The notes under the pieces are model-generated. The model was given only the letters and a program-made list of their open reading frames with translations, was not told the origin of the DNA and ran no database searches. The translations under genes were made by a program, and so were the position numbers. Positions 1 to 8,370 of a stretch of DNA of 64,000 nucleotides are shown here, one piece after another (positions within the stretch are counted from its first letter, which is position 1; each line of letters begins with the position of its first letter). Source of the stretch: Rhodobacteraceae bacterium EL129 (GTDB taxonomy: Bacteria > Pseudomonadota > Alphaproteobacteria > Rhodobacterales > Rhodobacteraceae); assembly GCA_900313005.1 (NCBI GenBank), contig ONZJ01000002.1, positions 107,001-171,000 on the forward strand, given 5' to 3'.

Positions 1-1051
1 CTTCCATTGCCTCAAGATAGAGACGTTTGCGCGTCACTTCGGGGGCTTTTTGATACTCGCCCAGAACCGCGCTGAAACGGCTGGCTTCACCTTCGGCCTC
101 GTTGACTACGCGGGCACGGTACCCCTCGGCCTCTTCCAGTGTCTGGGCAGCTTGACCACGGGCCTCGGCCAGCACGCGGGCGGCGTAGGCATCGGCCTCT
201 TTTTCCAGACGGTCGCGTTGTTGTTCCGCCGCCTGAACTTCGCGGAACGAGTCGATCACCTGTTGTGGCGGGTCGGCCTTGTCAAAGTTCACACGAATGA
301 TGTTCACGCCCGAATTATAGCTGTCGAGCGTGGATTGAATCAGTTCTTCCAGACGCGAGGCAATCACACCACGATCCCGGTTCAGGACCGGAGCAAGCCG
401 GGATTGCGCGATGATTTCCCGCATGGCTGATTCCGAAACCGCGCCAATGGTCTGGCGTGGATCGGCCAGATTGAACAGGTACTTGGTGGGGTCGTTGATG
501 TTCCACACCACCTGAAAATCAATATCGACGATGTTTTCGTCACCGGTCAGCATCAAGCCTGCTTCAGAGCCACGACCGCCCACGCCAATATCAATGTTCT
601 GTTCGCGCGTGACGGGCAGCTTTTCATAGGTGACCAGCGGCCAGGGTGCGAATTGCAGGCCCGAATTGGCCACACGGTATTCTGCGCCCAGAAACAGCTC
701 GACCGATTGTTCTTCGGGCTTGACCGTATAAAAGCTGGCAGCGGCCCACAGGACGGCTGCGATCACCAGACCCAGCAGAACCGTTCCGCGACCAAACTGA
801 GGCCCGCCACCGCCACCAGTGCCGTTCTGGCCCGTGCCGCCGCCACGTCCGCCCATAAGCACACGCAGCTGATCCTGACCTTTTTTCATCAGCTCGTCGA
901 TTTCGGGGATCTGTGGCCCGCCATTATCGTCAGGGCGTCGTCCGCCGCCACGGTTGCCGCGACCGTCATCGCCGCCGTTGTTACCGCCGCCGTTGTTACC
1001 GCCGCCTGAATTTCCGCCGCCGCCCCAAGGGCCGCCAGATGGTCCAGCCAT
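1..1051 (-). CDS. hflK: HflK, membrane protease regulator subunit (3' end beyond window)
   Basis: HflK forms the inner-membrane HflKC complex (SPFH/prohibitin family) that restrains the FtsH protease. The visible 350 codons start at an ATG at 1051. They show a long glycine/asparagine-rich leader (GGGNNGGGNNGG type, residues 5-40), then GTVLLGLVIAAVLWAAASF as a single membrane segment near residue 85, then an SPFH/band-7 domain (VKPEEQSVELFLG, ADPRQTIGAVSESAMREII, SGVNIIRVNFDKADPP). A helical stretch rich in Ala and Glu follows (EAEGYRARVVNEAEGEASRF). The gene runs off the left edge, so the C-terminus and the expected hflC partner are not visible. It follows gor by 71 nt on the same strand, a pairing I cannot link functionally. 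Confidence 0.95.
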   Translation of the reverse strand, partial: MAGPSGGPWGGGGNSGGGNNGGGNNGGDDGRGNRGGGRRPDDNGGPQIPEIDELMKKGQDQLRVLMGGRGGGTGQNGTGGGGGPQFGRGTVLLGLVIAAVLWAAASFYTVKPEEQSVELFLGAEYRVANSGLQFAPWPLVTYEKLPVTREQNIDIGVGGRGSEAGLMLTGDENIVDIDFQVVWNINDPTKYLFNLADPRQTIGAVSESAMREIIAQSRLAPVLNRDRGVIASRLEELIQSTLDSYNSGVNIIRVNFDKADPPQQVIDSFREVQAAEQQRDRLEKEADAYAARVLAEARGQAAQTLEEAEGYRARVVNEAEGEASRFSAVLGEYQKAPEVTRKRLYLEAME

Positions 1052-1122
1052 AAAATCTCTTTCCCTATGTTCGCGCCCGAATGGGCATCGTTGCTTCTAA
1101 CCTGTGCGCAGCTTGCAAAAAA

Positions 1123-2478
1123 TCAAGCGGTGCGCACCGGTGTTTTCATCGTCACAAGTTCTTCGGACATGGTCGGATGCACCGCGCATGTTCGGTCAAA
1201 ATCTTCTTTTGTCGCGCCCATTTTTACGGCAATGCCCGCCAGCTGGATCATCTCTCCCGCACCCGGTGCGACGATGTGACAGCCCAACACCTTGCGGGTG
1301 GCCTGGCTGACAATCAGTTTCATCAGCACCCGATCACTGCGCCCGGCAAAGGCTTGCTGCATCGGTTTGAAGGATGTCGCGTAAACCTCGATGGGCTCTT
1401 GGTCGCGCGCCTCTTCCTCAGACAGTCCAACGGTGCCCATTTCGGGCTGTGTAAAGATCGCAGTCGGGATCAGATCGTGATCGACGGGTGTCGGGTTGGC
1501 GTTGAACACCGTTTCGACAAAGGCCATGCCTTCGCGAATGGCAACGGGCGTCAGGTTGACCCGGTCAGTCACATCACCAATGGCATAGACCGAGGGAATG
1601 GCCGTCTGGCTGTACTCATCCACTTCAATCTGGCCTTTGCGACCCAGTTTGATCCCGATATCTTCAAGACCCATGTCATCCGAGTTCGGCACACGGCCCG
1701 TGGCGAACATCACCTGGTCATAGACCTCTTCGGTGCCGTTGGTGGCTTTTACCTTGTAGCCACCGTCCACGGGGGACATCTCAAGGATATTGGTGCCCAG
1801 ATGCAGGTTGATACCGTTCTGGATCATTTCATCGGACACCAAACCGCGTGCTTCTTCGTCAAAGCCGCGCAGGATTTGCGCGCCGCGGTAGAACTGTGTC
1901 ACGGCCACGCCCAGCCCGTTCAGAATGCCCGCGAATTCGCAGGCAATATATCCACCGCCGATTATCAGGATCGACTTGGGCAGCTCTGTCAGATGGAAAA
2001 TCTCGTTGCTGGTGATCGCATGCTCGGCCCCGGGCAGATCAGGTTTCACCGGACGCCCGCCGCTGGCAATCAGAATATGCTTGGCGGTCTTGGTTTCGCC
2101 CGTGCTCAGGCTGACGGTGTGGGCATCTGCCAGCTTGGCGCGGGCGTCAAAGGTCTCGACCCCGTTCGAGCTGAGGATGTTGCGATACACGCCTTCCAAC
2201 CGGTCCAGTTCGGCATGGAGCTTGCCCTGAAAGGCAGACCAGTCAAACCCACCAGCATGAACGGCCCAGCCATATTCGGCAGCATCGGCAATGGCGTTGG
2301 GAAATTCTGAGGCAAAGACCATCAGTTTCTTAGGCACACAGCCGCGAATGACACAGGTGCCGCCATAGCGATCCTCTTCGGCCAGAGCGACCTTTGCGCC
2401 ACCTTGTGCTGCGACGCGTGCCGCGCGCACGCCACCCGAACCGCCGCCGATTACAAAAAGGTCATAGTCAAATGCCAT
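1123..2478 (-). CDS. gor: Glutathione-disulfide reductase
   Basis: A flavoprotein disulfide reductase that regenerates GSH from GSSG with NADPH in the cytoplasm. It has 451 residues, the usual length. An N-terminal FAD dinucleotide fold is seen (VIGGGSGGVRAARVAA), then the redox-active disulfide C42-VIRG-C47 in GGTCVIRGCVPKKL. The CVIRGC variant, in place of CVNVGC, is what separates bacterial/plant-type GR from lipoamide dehydrogenase. A second Rossmann fold follows (LIIGGGYIACEFAGIL, then FYRG and LRGFD), and the C-terminal catalytic pair is HPTMSEE, with His near 434 and Glu near 439. It starts 7 nt downstream of rpiA, so the two are probably co-transcribed, linking the pentose phosphate pathway (NADPH supply) to glutathione recycling. 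Confidence 0.95.
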   Translation of the reverse strand: MAFDYDLFVIGGGSGGVRAARVAAQGGAKVALAEEDRYGGTCVIRGCVPKKLMVFASEFPNAIADAAEYGWAVHAGGFDWSAFQGKLHAELDRLEGVYRNILSSNGVETFDARAKLADAHTVSLSTGETKTAKHILIASGGRPVKPDLPGAEHAITSNEIFHLTELPKSILIIGGGYIACEFAGILNGLGVAVTQFYRGAQILRGFDEEARGLVSDEMIQNGINLHLGTNILEMSPVDGGYKVKATNGTEEVYDQVMFATGRVPNSDDMGLEDIGIKLGRKGQIEVDEYSQTAIPSVYAIGDVTDRVNLTPVAIREGMAFVETVFNANPTPVDHDLIPTAIFTQPEMGTVGLSEEEARDQEPIEVYATSFKPMQQAFAGRSDRVLMKLIVSQATRKVLGCHIVAPGAGEMIQLAGIAVKMGATKEDFDRTCAVHPTMSEELVTMKTPVRTA

Positions 2479-2485
2479 GGGTGTC

Positions 2486-3274
2486 TCAGTCCATCATATC
2501 GGTGAACAGGTTGTCGGATTCCAGGAAATCCAGACGATCCTCTTCGACCGTACCTTCGTTGATGTCGCGCGTTTCAACCCGGCCATCGCCGTAGCCCAGC
2601 ACCACGATATCGCAGATATCCACGAACAGCCCGTTTTCAACCACACCCGGCACCTGATTGAGCACAAGTGACAATTGCCGCGCGTTGCCGATGCGACCCA
2701 GATGCAGATCGAGGATGTGGTTGCCCTCGTCCGTCACGTAGGGATGATCCCCATTCATGCGCAATGTGGCATCGCGACCCATCACATCCATCGAGATCAG
2801 CATTTCCTCGACCAGCGATTTGGTCGTCTGCCAGCCAAAGGGGATCACCTCGATCGGCAGGGGGAAGTTGCCCAGGTGTTCAACCTCTTTGGAGGCGTCG
2901 GTGATGACGATCATCTGATCACTGGCCGTGGCCACGATCTTTTCTTGTAGCAATGCGCCGCCGCCGCCCTTGATCAGGTTCAGGTCACCGTCAAATTCGT
3001 CGGCGCCGTCGATGGTCACGTCCAGCCACTTGGCCTCGTCCAGCGATATGACTTCGATCCCCACATCGCGGGCCAGCTCGGCGGTTCGGATCGAGGTCGG
3101 CACGCCTTTGATTTTCAGCCCGTCCTCGCGCACCATTTCGCCCAGACAACGCACCATCCAGGCCGCTGTGCTGCCGGTGCCCAGGCCCACGCGCATTCCG
3201 TGTTCGACGAAATCAACCGCGCGTTTTGCCGCGACGTATTTGGCTTTGTCGATCGGCGACAATTCCCCGCTCAT
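2486..3274 (-). CDS. rpiA: Ribose-5-phosphate isomerase A
   Basis: Interconverts ribose-5-phosphate and ribulose-5-phosphate in the non-oxidative pentose phosphate pathway. The hallmark segments of type A isomerase are present: GLGTGSTA (phosphate loop), TIDGADEFD (catalytic Asp/Glu), and KGGGGALLQEK (catalytic Lys). The reading frame is open further upstream to 3340, but the ATG at 3274 (MSGELSPIDKAK) is preceded by GGGAGGA at the right distance and gives 262 residues, the normal size. Spacing of 7 nt to gor suggests an operon. Confidence 0.95.
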   Translation of the reverse strand: MSGELSPIDKAKYVAAKRAVDFVEHGMRVGLGTGSTAAWMVRCLGEMVREDGLKIKGVPTSIRTAELARDVGIEVISLDEAKWLDVTIDGADEFDGDLNLIKGGGGALLQEKIVATASDQMIVITDASKEVEHLGNFPLPIEVIPFGWQTTKSLVEEMLISMDVMGRDATLRMNGDHPYVTDEGNHILDLHLGRIGNARQLSLVLNQVPGVVENGLFVDICDIVVLGYGDGRVETRDINEGTVEEDRLDFLESDNLFTDMMD

Positions 3275-3501
3275 AGCGCATCCTCCCATAAGTGGCTTGG
3301 GCAGGTTATAAACAGGTTGCGCGCGCGGTGCGAGAGGCAAATGGCACGCATTTGACAGGGCGTCACACTTGCCGCCATCCTACAGCGAATTATGGCGCAA
3401 GACGGGGCAGGGGTGTCGCATGCAAAGGATTGCCCTGACCGCTATGCTGCGATAAAGCGCGGGATGCGATTGGCGCATTAAAACAAAAGGCAGTGGTGCA
3501 G
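3275..3501. other. Intergenic region between divergent rpiA and sdaA
   Basis: About 227 bases between two divergent genes. It must hold both promoters, but I see no clear palindrome, riboswitch-like fold or repeated operator in it. The AAAGG at about 3486-3490 is the likely ribosome site for sdaA. Confidence 0.5.
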
Positions 3502-4875
3502 ATGTTTCTGTCAGTTTTCGATATGTTCAAGGTGGGCGTCGGCCCGTCGTCGTCTCATACCATGGGGCCGATGGTGGCTGCTGCACGGTTTCTTGATTCC
3601 ATGCGCGCCTCGCCATTTGAATTCCACGGCCTGCGCGGATCGCTGCATGGCTCATTGGCGTTTACGGGGGTGGGGCATGCCACAGACCGTGCGACCATCC
3701 TGGGCCTCGCTGGTTTTATGCCCGACACCTATGACCACGAAAAAGCCGAAGCCGCGTTTGAGGCCATTCGGGACACTCATACTGTGACTCCCGAAGGTCT
3801 GCCCACGCTGGTGTTTAACCCCAAGGACGATCTGGCCTTCGATTTTGGGCCCAACTTGCCCGGTCATGCCAACGGGATGATCCTCATGGCCACCGACAAA
3901 CAGGGCGATGTGATCCTGCGCGAGACGTATTACTCCATCGGCGGTGGTTTCGTAATGACCGAGGCAGAACTGGCCGCAGGGCGCAATACCGACGAGGGCG
4001 ACCCGGTGCCTTATCCGTTCAAATCAGCGGTTGAGATGCTGGAGATGGCGGAAACCTCGGGCAAGTCCATTGCTGATATGAAACGCGCCAACGAAGCCGC
4101 ACGTGGTGGCGCCGAGAATATGAGAACGGGCATCGCGCGCATTTGGCAGGTGATGAATGATTGCATCGAACGCGGTCTGGAACAAGACGGCACGTTGCCG
4201 GGTGGTCTGAACGTGCGTCGTCGAGCCAAGGGCATCCATGATGCGCTGCTGTCTGAGCGTGGCACGAACCTGAATGCCCCGCATAAGATCAACGACTGGA
4301 TCAGCGTCTACGCCATGGCCGTGAACGAAGAAAACGCGGCTGGTGGGCAGGTCGTGACCGCGCCCACCAATGGCGCGGCAGGTGTTGTGCCTGCAGTGAT
4401 CAAATACTACCTCGACCATGTCCCCGGTGCATCCGAGGCGCAGGTCGAAGACTTTATGCTGACCGCGTCTGCCATTGGTGGGTTGGTCAAATTCAACGCC
4501 TCCATTTCCGGGGCTGAGGCCGGATGTCAGGCCGAAGTCGGCTCGGCTGCAGCGATGGGGGCCGCCGGGCTCGCCGCTGTGATGGGTGGCACGCCTGAAC
4601 AGATCGAAAACGCTGCCGAGATCGCGCTTGAACATCATCTGGGCATGACCTGCGACCCGGTCAAAGGTCTGGTGCAAGTTCCCTGCATCGAACGCAACGG
4701 CCTGGGCGCAATCAAGGCTGTGTCCGCCGCCTCTCTTGCCTTACGCGGTGATGGCACCCATCTGGTGCCGCTGGACGCTTGCATCGAAACCATGCGTCAG
4801 ACCGGGGCTGACATGAGCGAGAAATACAAGGAAACCTCGCTGGGTGGATTGGCTGTGAACGTGCCGAATTGCTGA
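3502..4875 (+). CDS. sdaA: L-serine ammonia-lyase (serine dehydratase), iron-sulfur type
   Basis: Converts L-serine to pyruvate and ammonia with a [4Fe-4S] cluster. It is the single-chain type in which the beta domain ([20 protein letters not shown], residues 3-22) and the alpha domain are fused. Cluster cysteines are visible at about 342 ([11 protein letters not shown]), 384 and 395 ([14 protein letters not shown]), as in the characterised bacterial enzymes. I use the ATG at 3502 (457 aa), because an in-frame GTG at 3493 sits only 2 nt after the AAGG ribosome site. It converges with the Old Yellow Enzyme gene, whose end is 12 nt away. Confidence 0.95.
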   Translation: MFLSVFDMFKVGVGPSSSHTMGPMVAAARFLDSMRASPFEFHGLRGSLHGSLAFTGVGHATDRATILGLAGFMPDTYDHEKAEAAFEAIRDTHTVTPEGLPTLVFNPKDDLAFDFGPNLPGHANGMILMATDKQGDVILRETYYSIGGGFVMTEAELAAGRNTDEGDPVPYPFKSAVEMLEMAETSGKSIADMKRANEAARGGAENMRTGIARIWQVMNDCIERGLEQDGTLPGGLNVRRRAKGIHDALLSERGTNLNAPHKINDWISVYAMAVNEENAAGGQVVTAPTNGAAGVVPAVIKYYLDHVPGASEAQVEDFMLTASAIGGLVKFNASISGAEAGCQAEVGSAAAMGAAGLAAVMGGTPEQIENAAEIALEHHLGMTCDPVKGLVQVPCIERNGLGAIKAVSAASLALRGDGTHLVPLDACIETMRQTGADMSEKYKETSLGGLAVNVPNC

Positions 4876-4887
4876 GGCCCGCAACCC

Positions 4888-6093
4888 TCAATCAAACCTC
4901 TTGCGCCATCTGACACAACGCTCTGCATCGCGTGCCTCATAGGCGTCTAGAGCGACGGCCGGGCTTAGGTCAAATCTATGTTCGGCATTCTCACCCAAGG
5001 CCGTCAGGCGCATGGAGTACCATGCGGTTACACCCCCACGCGGCGGGGCATCAAACATTGGAAACGCCGGATCTTCGCTCTGATCGCTCAACCAGCTGTT
5101 GGCCAGCGCCGGATTCAACACCATCGCGCGTGCCAGACCAATGGCGTCAGCCGCCCCGGATGCCAGTGCAAATACAGCCTGTTCCTTGGTTTCAAACCCG
5201 CCTGTCAGCATGACCGGGATGGACGTCACATCCTTGGCACGTTTGGCGAATTCAATGAAGTATGGCCCGGTGGTCGACGTCCCATCCGAGCTGGCGGGTG
5301 CGCCCGGAAAATATGTGCCGCCACTCACGTCGATCAGATCCACCGAGGATCGATCCAGCAGTCGGACAACCTCCAAGGCATCTTCCTCAGTCAATCCGCC
5401 CACCAATTTGTCGGTCGAGTTAATCTTGATAGCCACAGGGAAGGCGGAGCCAACGGCATCACGTACAGCCGTAATCGTCTCACCAATGATGCGAAATCGG
5501 TTTGCTACTTCTCCGCCATAGCCATCCGTCCGGTGATTGAACAATGGCGAAAGGAATTGACTGAACAGGAACCCATGACCTGCGTGGATCTGCACACCTC
5601 CAAAGCCAGCGTCCCTAGCCAAAACCGCCGAACGTGCATAAGCCTCGGGCAATGCATCTATTTCATCTAGTGTCATGCCATCACACTGCAATCCCTCGAC
5701 ATCCAATGCAGACGGACCTTTGGGGTGGCTGATGGGTCCATGAGCCAGCGCACCGGCGTGCCCCAGCTGAGGCCAGATCTGCGCGCTATTTACTGCGCCC
5801 CGTTCTGCAAGAGACCGCAAGATGTCAAGATTTGCACTTGGCACCAGAACGAGGTTGCCGGGTTTTTCGGGGTAAAGCGGGCTGGTTTGGACTTCGCCGA
5901 TTAAAGTCATCGCAGCGCCCCCCTCGGCCCACCTTTCGTAAAGTCGCATCTGGGCTTTGGTGGCATTGCCTTCACCATCGCCAAGACTGTCGGACATGGC
6001 CGCTTTAATCAGCCGGTTCTTAAGTTGTACACCACATGGCAGCTGTAAGGGCTGCGCCAAGGGGTTGGTGGTGTGGTTCCCTGACGTCGTCAC
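4888..6093 (-). CDS. NADH:flavin oxidoreductase, Old Yellow Enzyme family
   Basis: An FMN enzyme of the OYE family, probably reducing an activated alkene or similar electrophile. It is a TIM barrel of 401 residues with the phosphate/FMN segments LKNRLIKAAMSDSLGD near the N-terminus, HAGHGFLFSQFLSPLFNHRTDGYGG in the middle (pieces HAGHG and RTDGYGG are diagnostic) and VMLTGGF / GAADAIGLARAMVLNP near the end. There is no C-terminal Fe-S/Rossmann half, so it is the short YqjM/NemA-like form. The start is GTG at 6093 with GGAG about 9 nt upstream; a nearby ATG is out of frame. The 77-nt leader carries a copy of the same palindrome found in front of the neighbouring ArsR-type gene, so control by that regulator is likely. 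The substrate is unknown. Confidence 0.9.
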   Translation of the reverse strand: MTTSGNHTTNPLAQPLQLPCGVQLKNRLIKAAMSDSLGDGEGNATKAQMRLYERWAEGGAAMTLIGEVQTSPLYPEKPGNLVLVPSANLDILRSLAERGAVNSAQIWPQLGHAGALAHGPISHPKGPSALDVEGLQCDGMTLDEIDALPEAYARSAVLARDAGFGGVQIHAGHGFLFSQFLSPLFNHRTDGYGGEVANRFRIIGETITAVRDAVGSAFPVAIKINSTDKLVGGLTEEDALEVVRLLDRSSVDLIDVSGGTYFPGAPASSDGTSTTGPYFIEFAKRAKDVTSIPVMLTGGFETKEQAVFALASGAADAIGLARAMVLNPALANSWLSDQSEDPAFPMFDAPPRGGVTAWYSMRLTALGENAEHRFDLSPAVALDAYEARDAERCVRWRKRFD

Positions 6094-6110
6094 ATTGCAT
6101 CTCCATCGCT

Positions 6111-6122
6111 ATATCTCGATAT
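6111..6122. promoter_or_regulatory. Candidate ArsR operator in front of the OYE gene
   Basis: ATATCTCGATAT: arms ATATC and GATAT around a 2-nt centre. It lies 18-29 nt upstream of the GTG start at 6093. The same motif (AATATCTCGATACT) lies at 6487-6500 in front of the regulator gene. The palindrome is read directly; binding by the regulator is inferred. Confidence 0.55.
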
Positions 6123-6170
6123 TTCAATTTTCTTGGCCGTCACCTAGTCCGTGTCTTGTCAAACAGCGTG

Positions 6171-6479
6171 CTAAGGCTTTCCTATCTCGTCCCGAAAGGC
6201 CGCCAGAAACGCTTGTATTTTATCTTCGTCCCGCCGGTAGAACGTCCATTGCCCATGTCGTTCGGCCACAACAAAGCCCGCTTGTTTGAGCAATCCCATG
6301 TAGTTTGAGATCGTAGACTGCGACAGCTGCGCCTTCTCCTGAATATACGCAACACACACACCTTCCAGATCCGCATGTTCCGGCAAAGCAGGGGGGAAGT
6401 TGGAGCGGTCTTTTAACCACTCGAGTATTTTTCGCCGGATCGGGTTATTCAGCGCGGCAATTGACTTCTCTACGTCCAT
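6171..6479 (-). CDS. ArsR/SmtB-type winged-helix transcriptional regulator
   Basis: A small DNA-binding repressor of 102 residues with the ArsR pattern: an N-terminal helix (SIAALNNPIRRKILEWL), a recognition region (AQLSQSTISNYMGLLKQAGF) and a beta-wing (VVAERHGQWTFYRRDED). The longer open frame to 6533 is rejected because the ATG at 6479 (MDVEKSIAALNNPIRR) begins at the family's usual point. No metal-binding ELCVCDL motif is present. One cysteine (GVCVAY) near residue 41 could sense an electrophile, which would fit the adjacent Old Yellow Enzyme gene. It lies upstream of that gene on the same strand and divergent from an EamA exporter. Confidence 0.85.
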   Translation of the reverse strand: MDVEKSIAALNNPIRRKILEWLKDRSNFPPALPEHADLEGVCVAYIQEKAQLSQSTISNYMGLLKQAGFVVAERHGQWTFYRRDEDKIQAFLAAFRDEIGKP

Positions 6480-6486
6480 AAATCGA

Positions 6487-6500
6487 AATATCTCGATACT
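6487..6500. promoter_or_regulatory. Candidate operator between arsR-like gene and EamA exporter
   Basis: AATATCTCGATACT, a near-perfect palindrome (arms AATATC / GATACT). It lies 8-21 nt upstream of the regulator start at 6479 and just in front of the divergent transporter frame. The core ATATCTCGATA is identical to the site at 6111-6122. One site could serve both divergent genes. Confidence 0.55.
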
Positions 6501-6505
6501 TAAGC

Positions 6506-7516
6506 ATGATGTCAAGCGCAGAACTGCTGCCAATTTTCGTCAGCCACATGTCGCCATCCCCATGGACAGTGCAGCCACCCATCCCTAGCGTCGCCCATAT
6601 GTTACGCGACCGTACCCTTCTTGGCATCCTTTGCATGATTGGCTTTGCCACCATTGCCCCGGTGATGGATGCCTTTGCTAAGGCCACACCAAGCTATATC
6701 CCGGTGATGGAAATTCTCGCCTTCCGCTTTGGCATCCAGTTCGCGTCGCTGCTGCCTCTGGCGCTGGCTATGGGCCTCACCTATCGGCCGCCTCTGCGTG
6801 AATGTGGCCTGCACCTGATCCGTGCGGCGCTGATCGTCTGTGCCACGGGGTTGTTCTTTACTGCCGTGCGCTACATGCCCATCGCCAATGCGCTGTCGAT
6901 CTTCTTTGTGGCCCCCTTCATCATTACCATCCTCGGCGGTGCCATTCTGGGCGAAGACGTCGGCCCCCGCCGCCTGATCGCCTGTGCCATCGGCTTTGTC
7001 GGTGCACTCCTGGTGATCCAGCCCAGTTTTGCCGATCTGGGCGTTGTGTCGCTGTTCCCTCTCGGTACGGCCATGTGCTTTGCCTTTTACATGATCATGA
7101 CCCGCAAAATGGCCCCGCGCATCCACCCGATTGCCTTGCAAAGCTACACCGCCTTTGCCGCCTGCCTGATCATCCTGCCGCTTCTGGCGCTCTATGATGG
7201 CTCGGGCAGTGCGCTTCTAGATCCGGCCATGCCCCACGGGCTGGCCGTCTGGACACTGATTGGCGTCGGCGTGATCTCAACCGTCTCACATCTCTTCATC
7301 AGCTTCGCCCTGCGCCTTGCCCCGGCCTCGACCGTGGCCCCTCTGCAATATCTGGAAATCGTAGCCGCCACCGCCTTGGGCTATTGGGTGTTTGACGATT
7401 TCCCCGATGCGCTGACCTGGCTGGGCATTGCCATCATCGTGGCCTCAGGCCTCTACGTCTTCATGCGCGAGCGCGCTCAACAACAGCGCACATTGCCTGT
7501 CACCAAAGCGCCCTAA
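6506..7516 (+). CDS. EamA/DMT-family transporter (exporter-like)
   Basis: An integral membrane protein of the drug/metabolite transporter superfamily, with about ten hydrophobic helices in two EamA repeats (first repeat begins at RTLLGILCMIGFATIAP, second at LFPLGTAMCFAFYMIMTRK). It ends with VFMRERAQQQRTLPVTKAP. The substrate cannot be read. The start is unclear: ATG at 6506, 6548 and 6599 are all in frame and none has a convincing ribosome site. The first helix begins right after 6599, so the protein may be 305 residues rather than 336. It is divergent from the ArsR-type gene, with the operator between them, which suggests a small stress or efflux regulon with the OYE gene. Confidence 0.85.
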   Translation: MMSSAELLPIFVSHMSPSPWTVQPPIPSVAHMLRDRTLLGILCMIGFATIAPVMDAFAKATPSYIPVMEILAFRFGIQFASLLPLALAMGLTYRPPLRECGLHLIRAALIVCATGLFFTAVRYMPIANALSIFFVAPFIITILGGAILGEDVGPRRLIACAIGFVGALLVIQPSFADLGVVSLFPLGTAMCFAFYMIMTRKMAPRIHPIALQSYTAFAACLIILPLLALYDGSGSALLDPAMPHGLAVWTLIGVGVISTVSHLFISFALRLAPASTVAPLQYLEIVAATALGYWVFDDFPDALTWLGIAIIVASGLYVFMRERAQQQRTLPVTKAP

Positions 7517-7552
7517 GTTTCATCTTGCCACAAATGCTCAATATCTAACGGT

Positions 7553-8221
7553 TCAGTCCCAGCGCGCTGGTGTCTCATGCAGGGCCTGCACAACCACATG
7601 CAAAGTCTCAGCGGACAGTAACATCAGCATCTTAGGCGCCGTGAAACTCATCTGCACCGGTCCCTTGGCACGGTTGGAAGTGCCCGCCCGTCCATCCGGT
7701 GCAAAGTTGAGACCGCCAATCTCCCATTCCAGCCCGTCCGAGACCCCCTCGACCGCGCCGAAAGGGAAGAGGGACACACGGCACCCCGGCTGTAGCGCCA
7801 GTCGCAGGGTTGGCGGCGCCAGGAACACCAGTTCGTCCTGGCCCAGCAATACGCAACGTTGCGCAGGAAAGCGCACCAACGTGTTGTAGCAGGCCAGTTG
7901 GTGATCCTGCCGCTCGCCAGTGAAACCAGCCCCGATGATCAAAGGGGCCTCGACAGCGCCAAGGCATTTGTCAAAATCTGTGGTATCCTGATCGTCACTG
8001 GGATGCAGGCGATCCGCGGGAATAACGGCTTTGGCCGTGTCCGAGATGGAATCCATATCGCCAATCACAGCATCCGGGGTCACGCCATGGTTAAGCGCCC
8101 AATCCGCCCCGCCATCGGCAGCAATCACCGGTCCCGCAAGGGCCAACGCGCGTTTCAGCACCTGACTGTCTACGTTTGCCCCACCAATCAGCGCTATTGT
8201 TTCCGAAGTACGAACAATCAA
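7553..8221 (-). CDS. thiN: Thiamine pyrophosphokinase
   Basis: Transfers pyrophosphate from ATP to thiamine, giving thiamine diphosphate. It has 222 residues with the family motifs: ADGGADWALNHGVTPDAVIGDMDS (the GDMDS loop binds substrate) and DDQDTTDFDKCL. The gene is close to the end of the EamA exporter gene (convergent, 36 nt apart) and stands alone. Known in alphaproteobacteria as the single-domain form. Confidence 0.9.
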   Translation of the reverse strand: MIVRTSETIALIGGANVDSQVLKRALALAGPVIAADGGADWALNHGVTPDAVIGDMDSISDTAKAVIPADRLHPSDDQDTTDFDKCLGAVEAPLIIGAGFTGERQDHQLACYNTLVRFPAQRCVLLGQDELVFLAPPTLRLALQPGCRVSLFPFGAVEGVSDGLEWEIGGLNFAPDGRAGTSNRAKGPVQMSFTAPKMLMLLSAETLHVVVQALHETPARWD

Positions 8222-8370
8222 TTAAAATCTCCCTGATTATTGGCAAATTAAACATCCAGGCCATATTTTAAACACGAAATGATACGCTAAAACTCTAAGA
8301 ATCGGGCCGCTTTCGACGCGTCTAACATGGTAAACATCTCGTCGCAGGCATTGAAAAGCGAGCAATTGGT

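Noticed and set aside
1081..2310. 409-residue plus-strand frame opposite gor
   Set aside because: It is the mirror frame of a complete glutathione reductase gene. The translation has no recognisable domain and no ribosome site.
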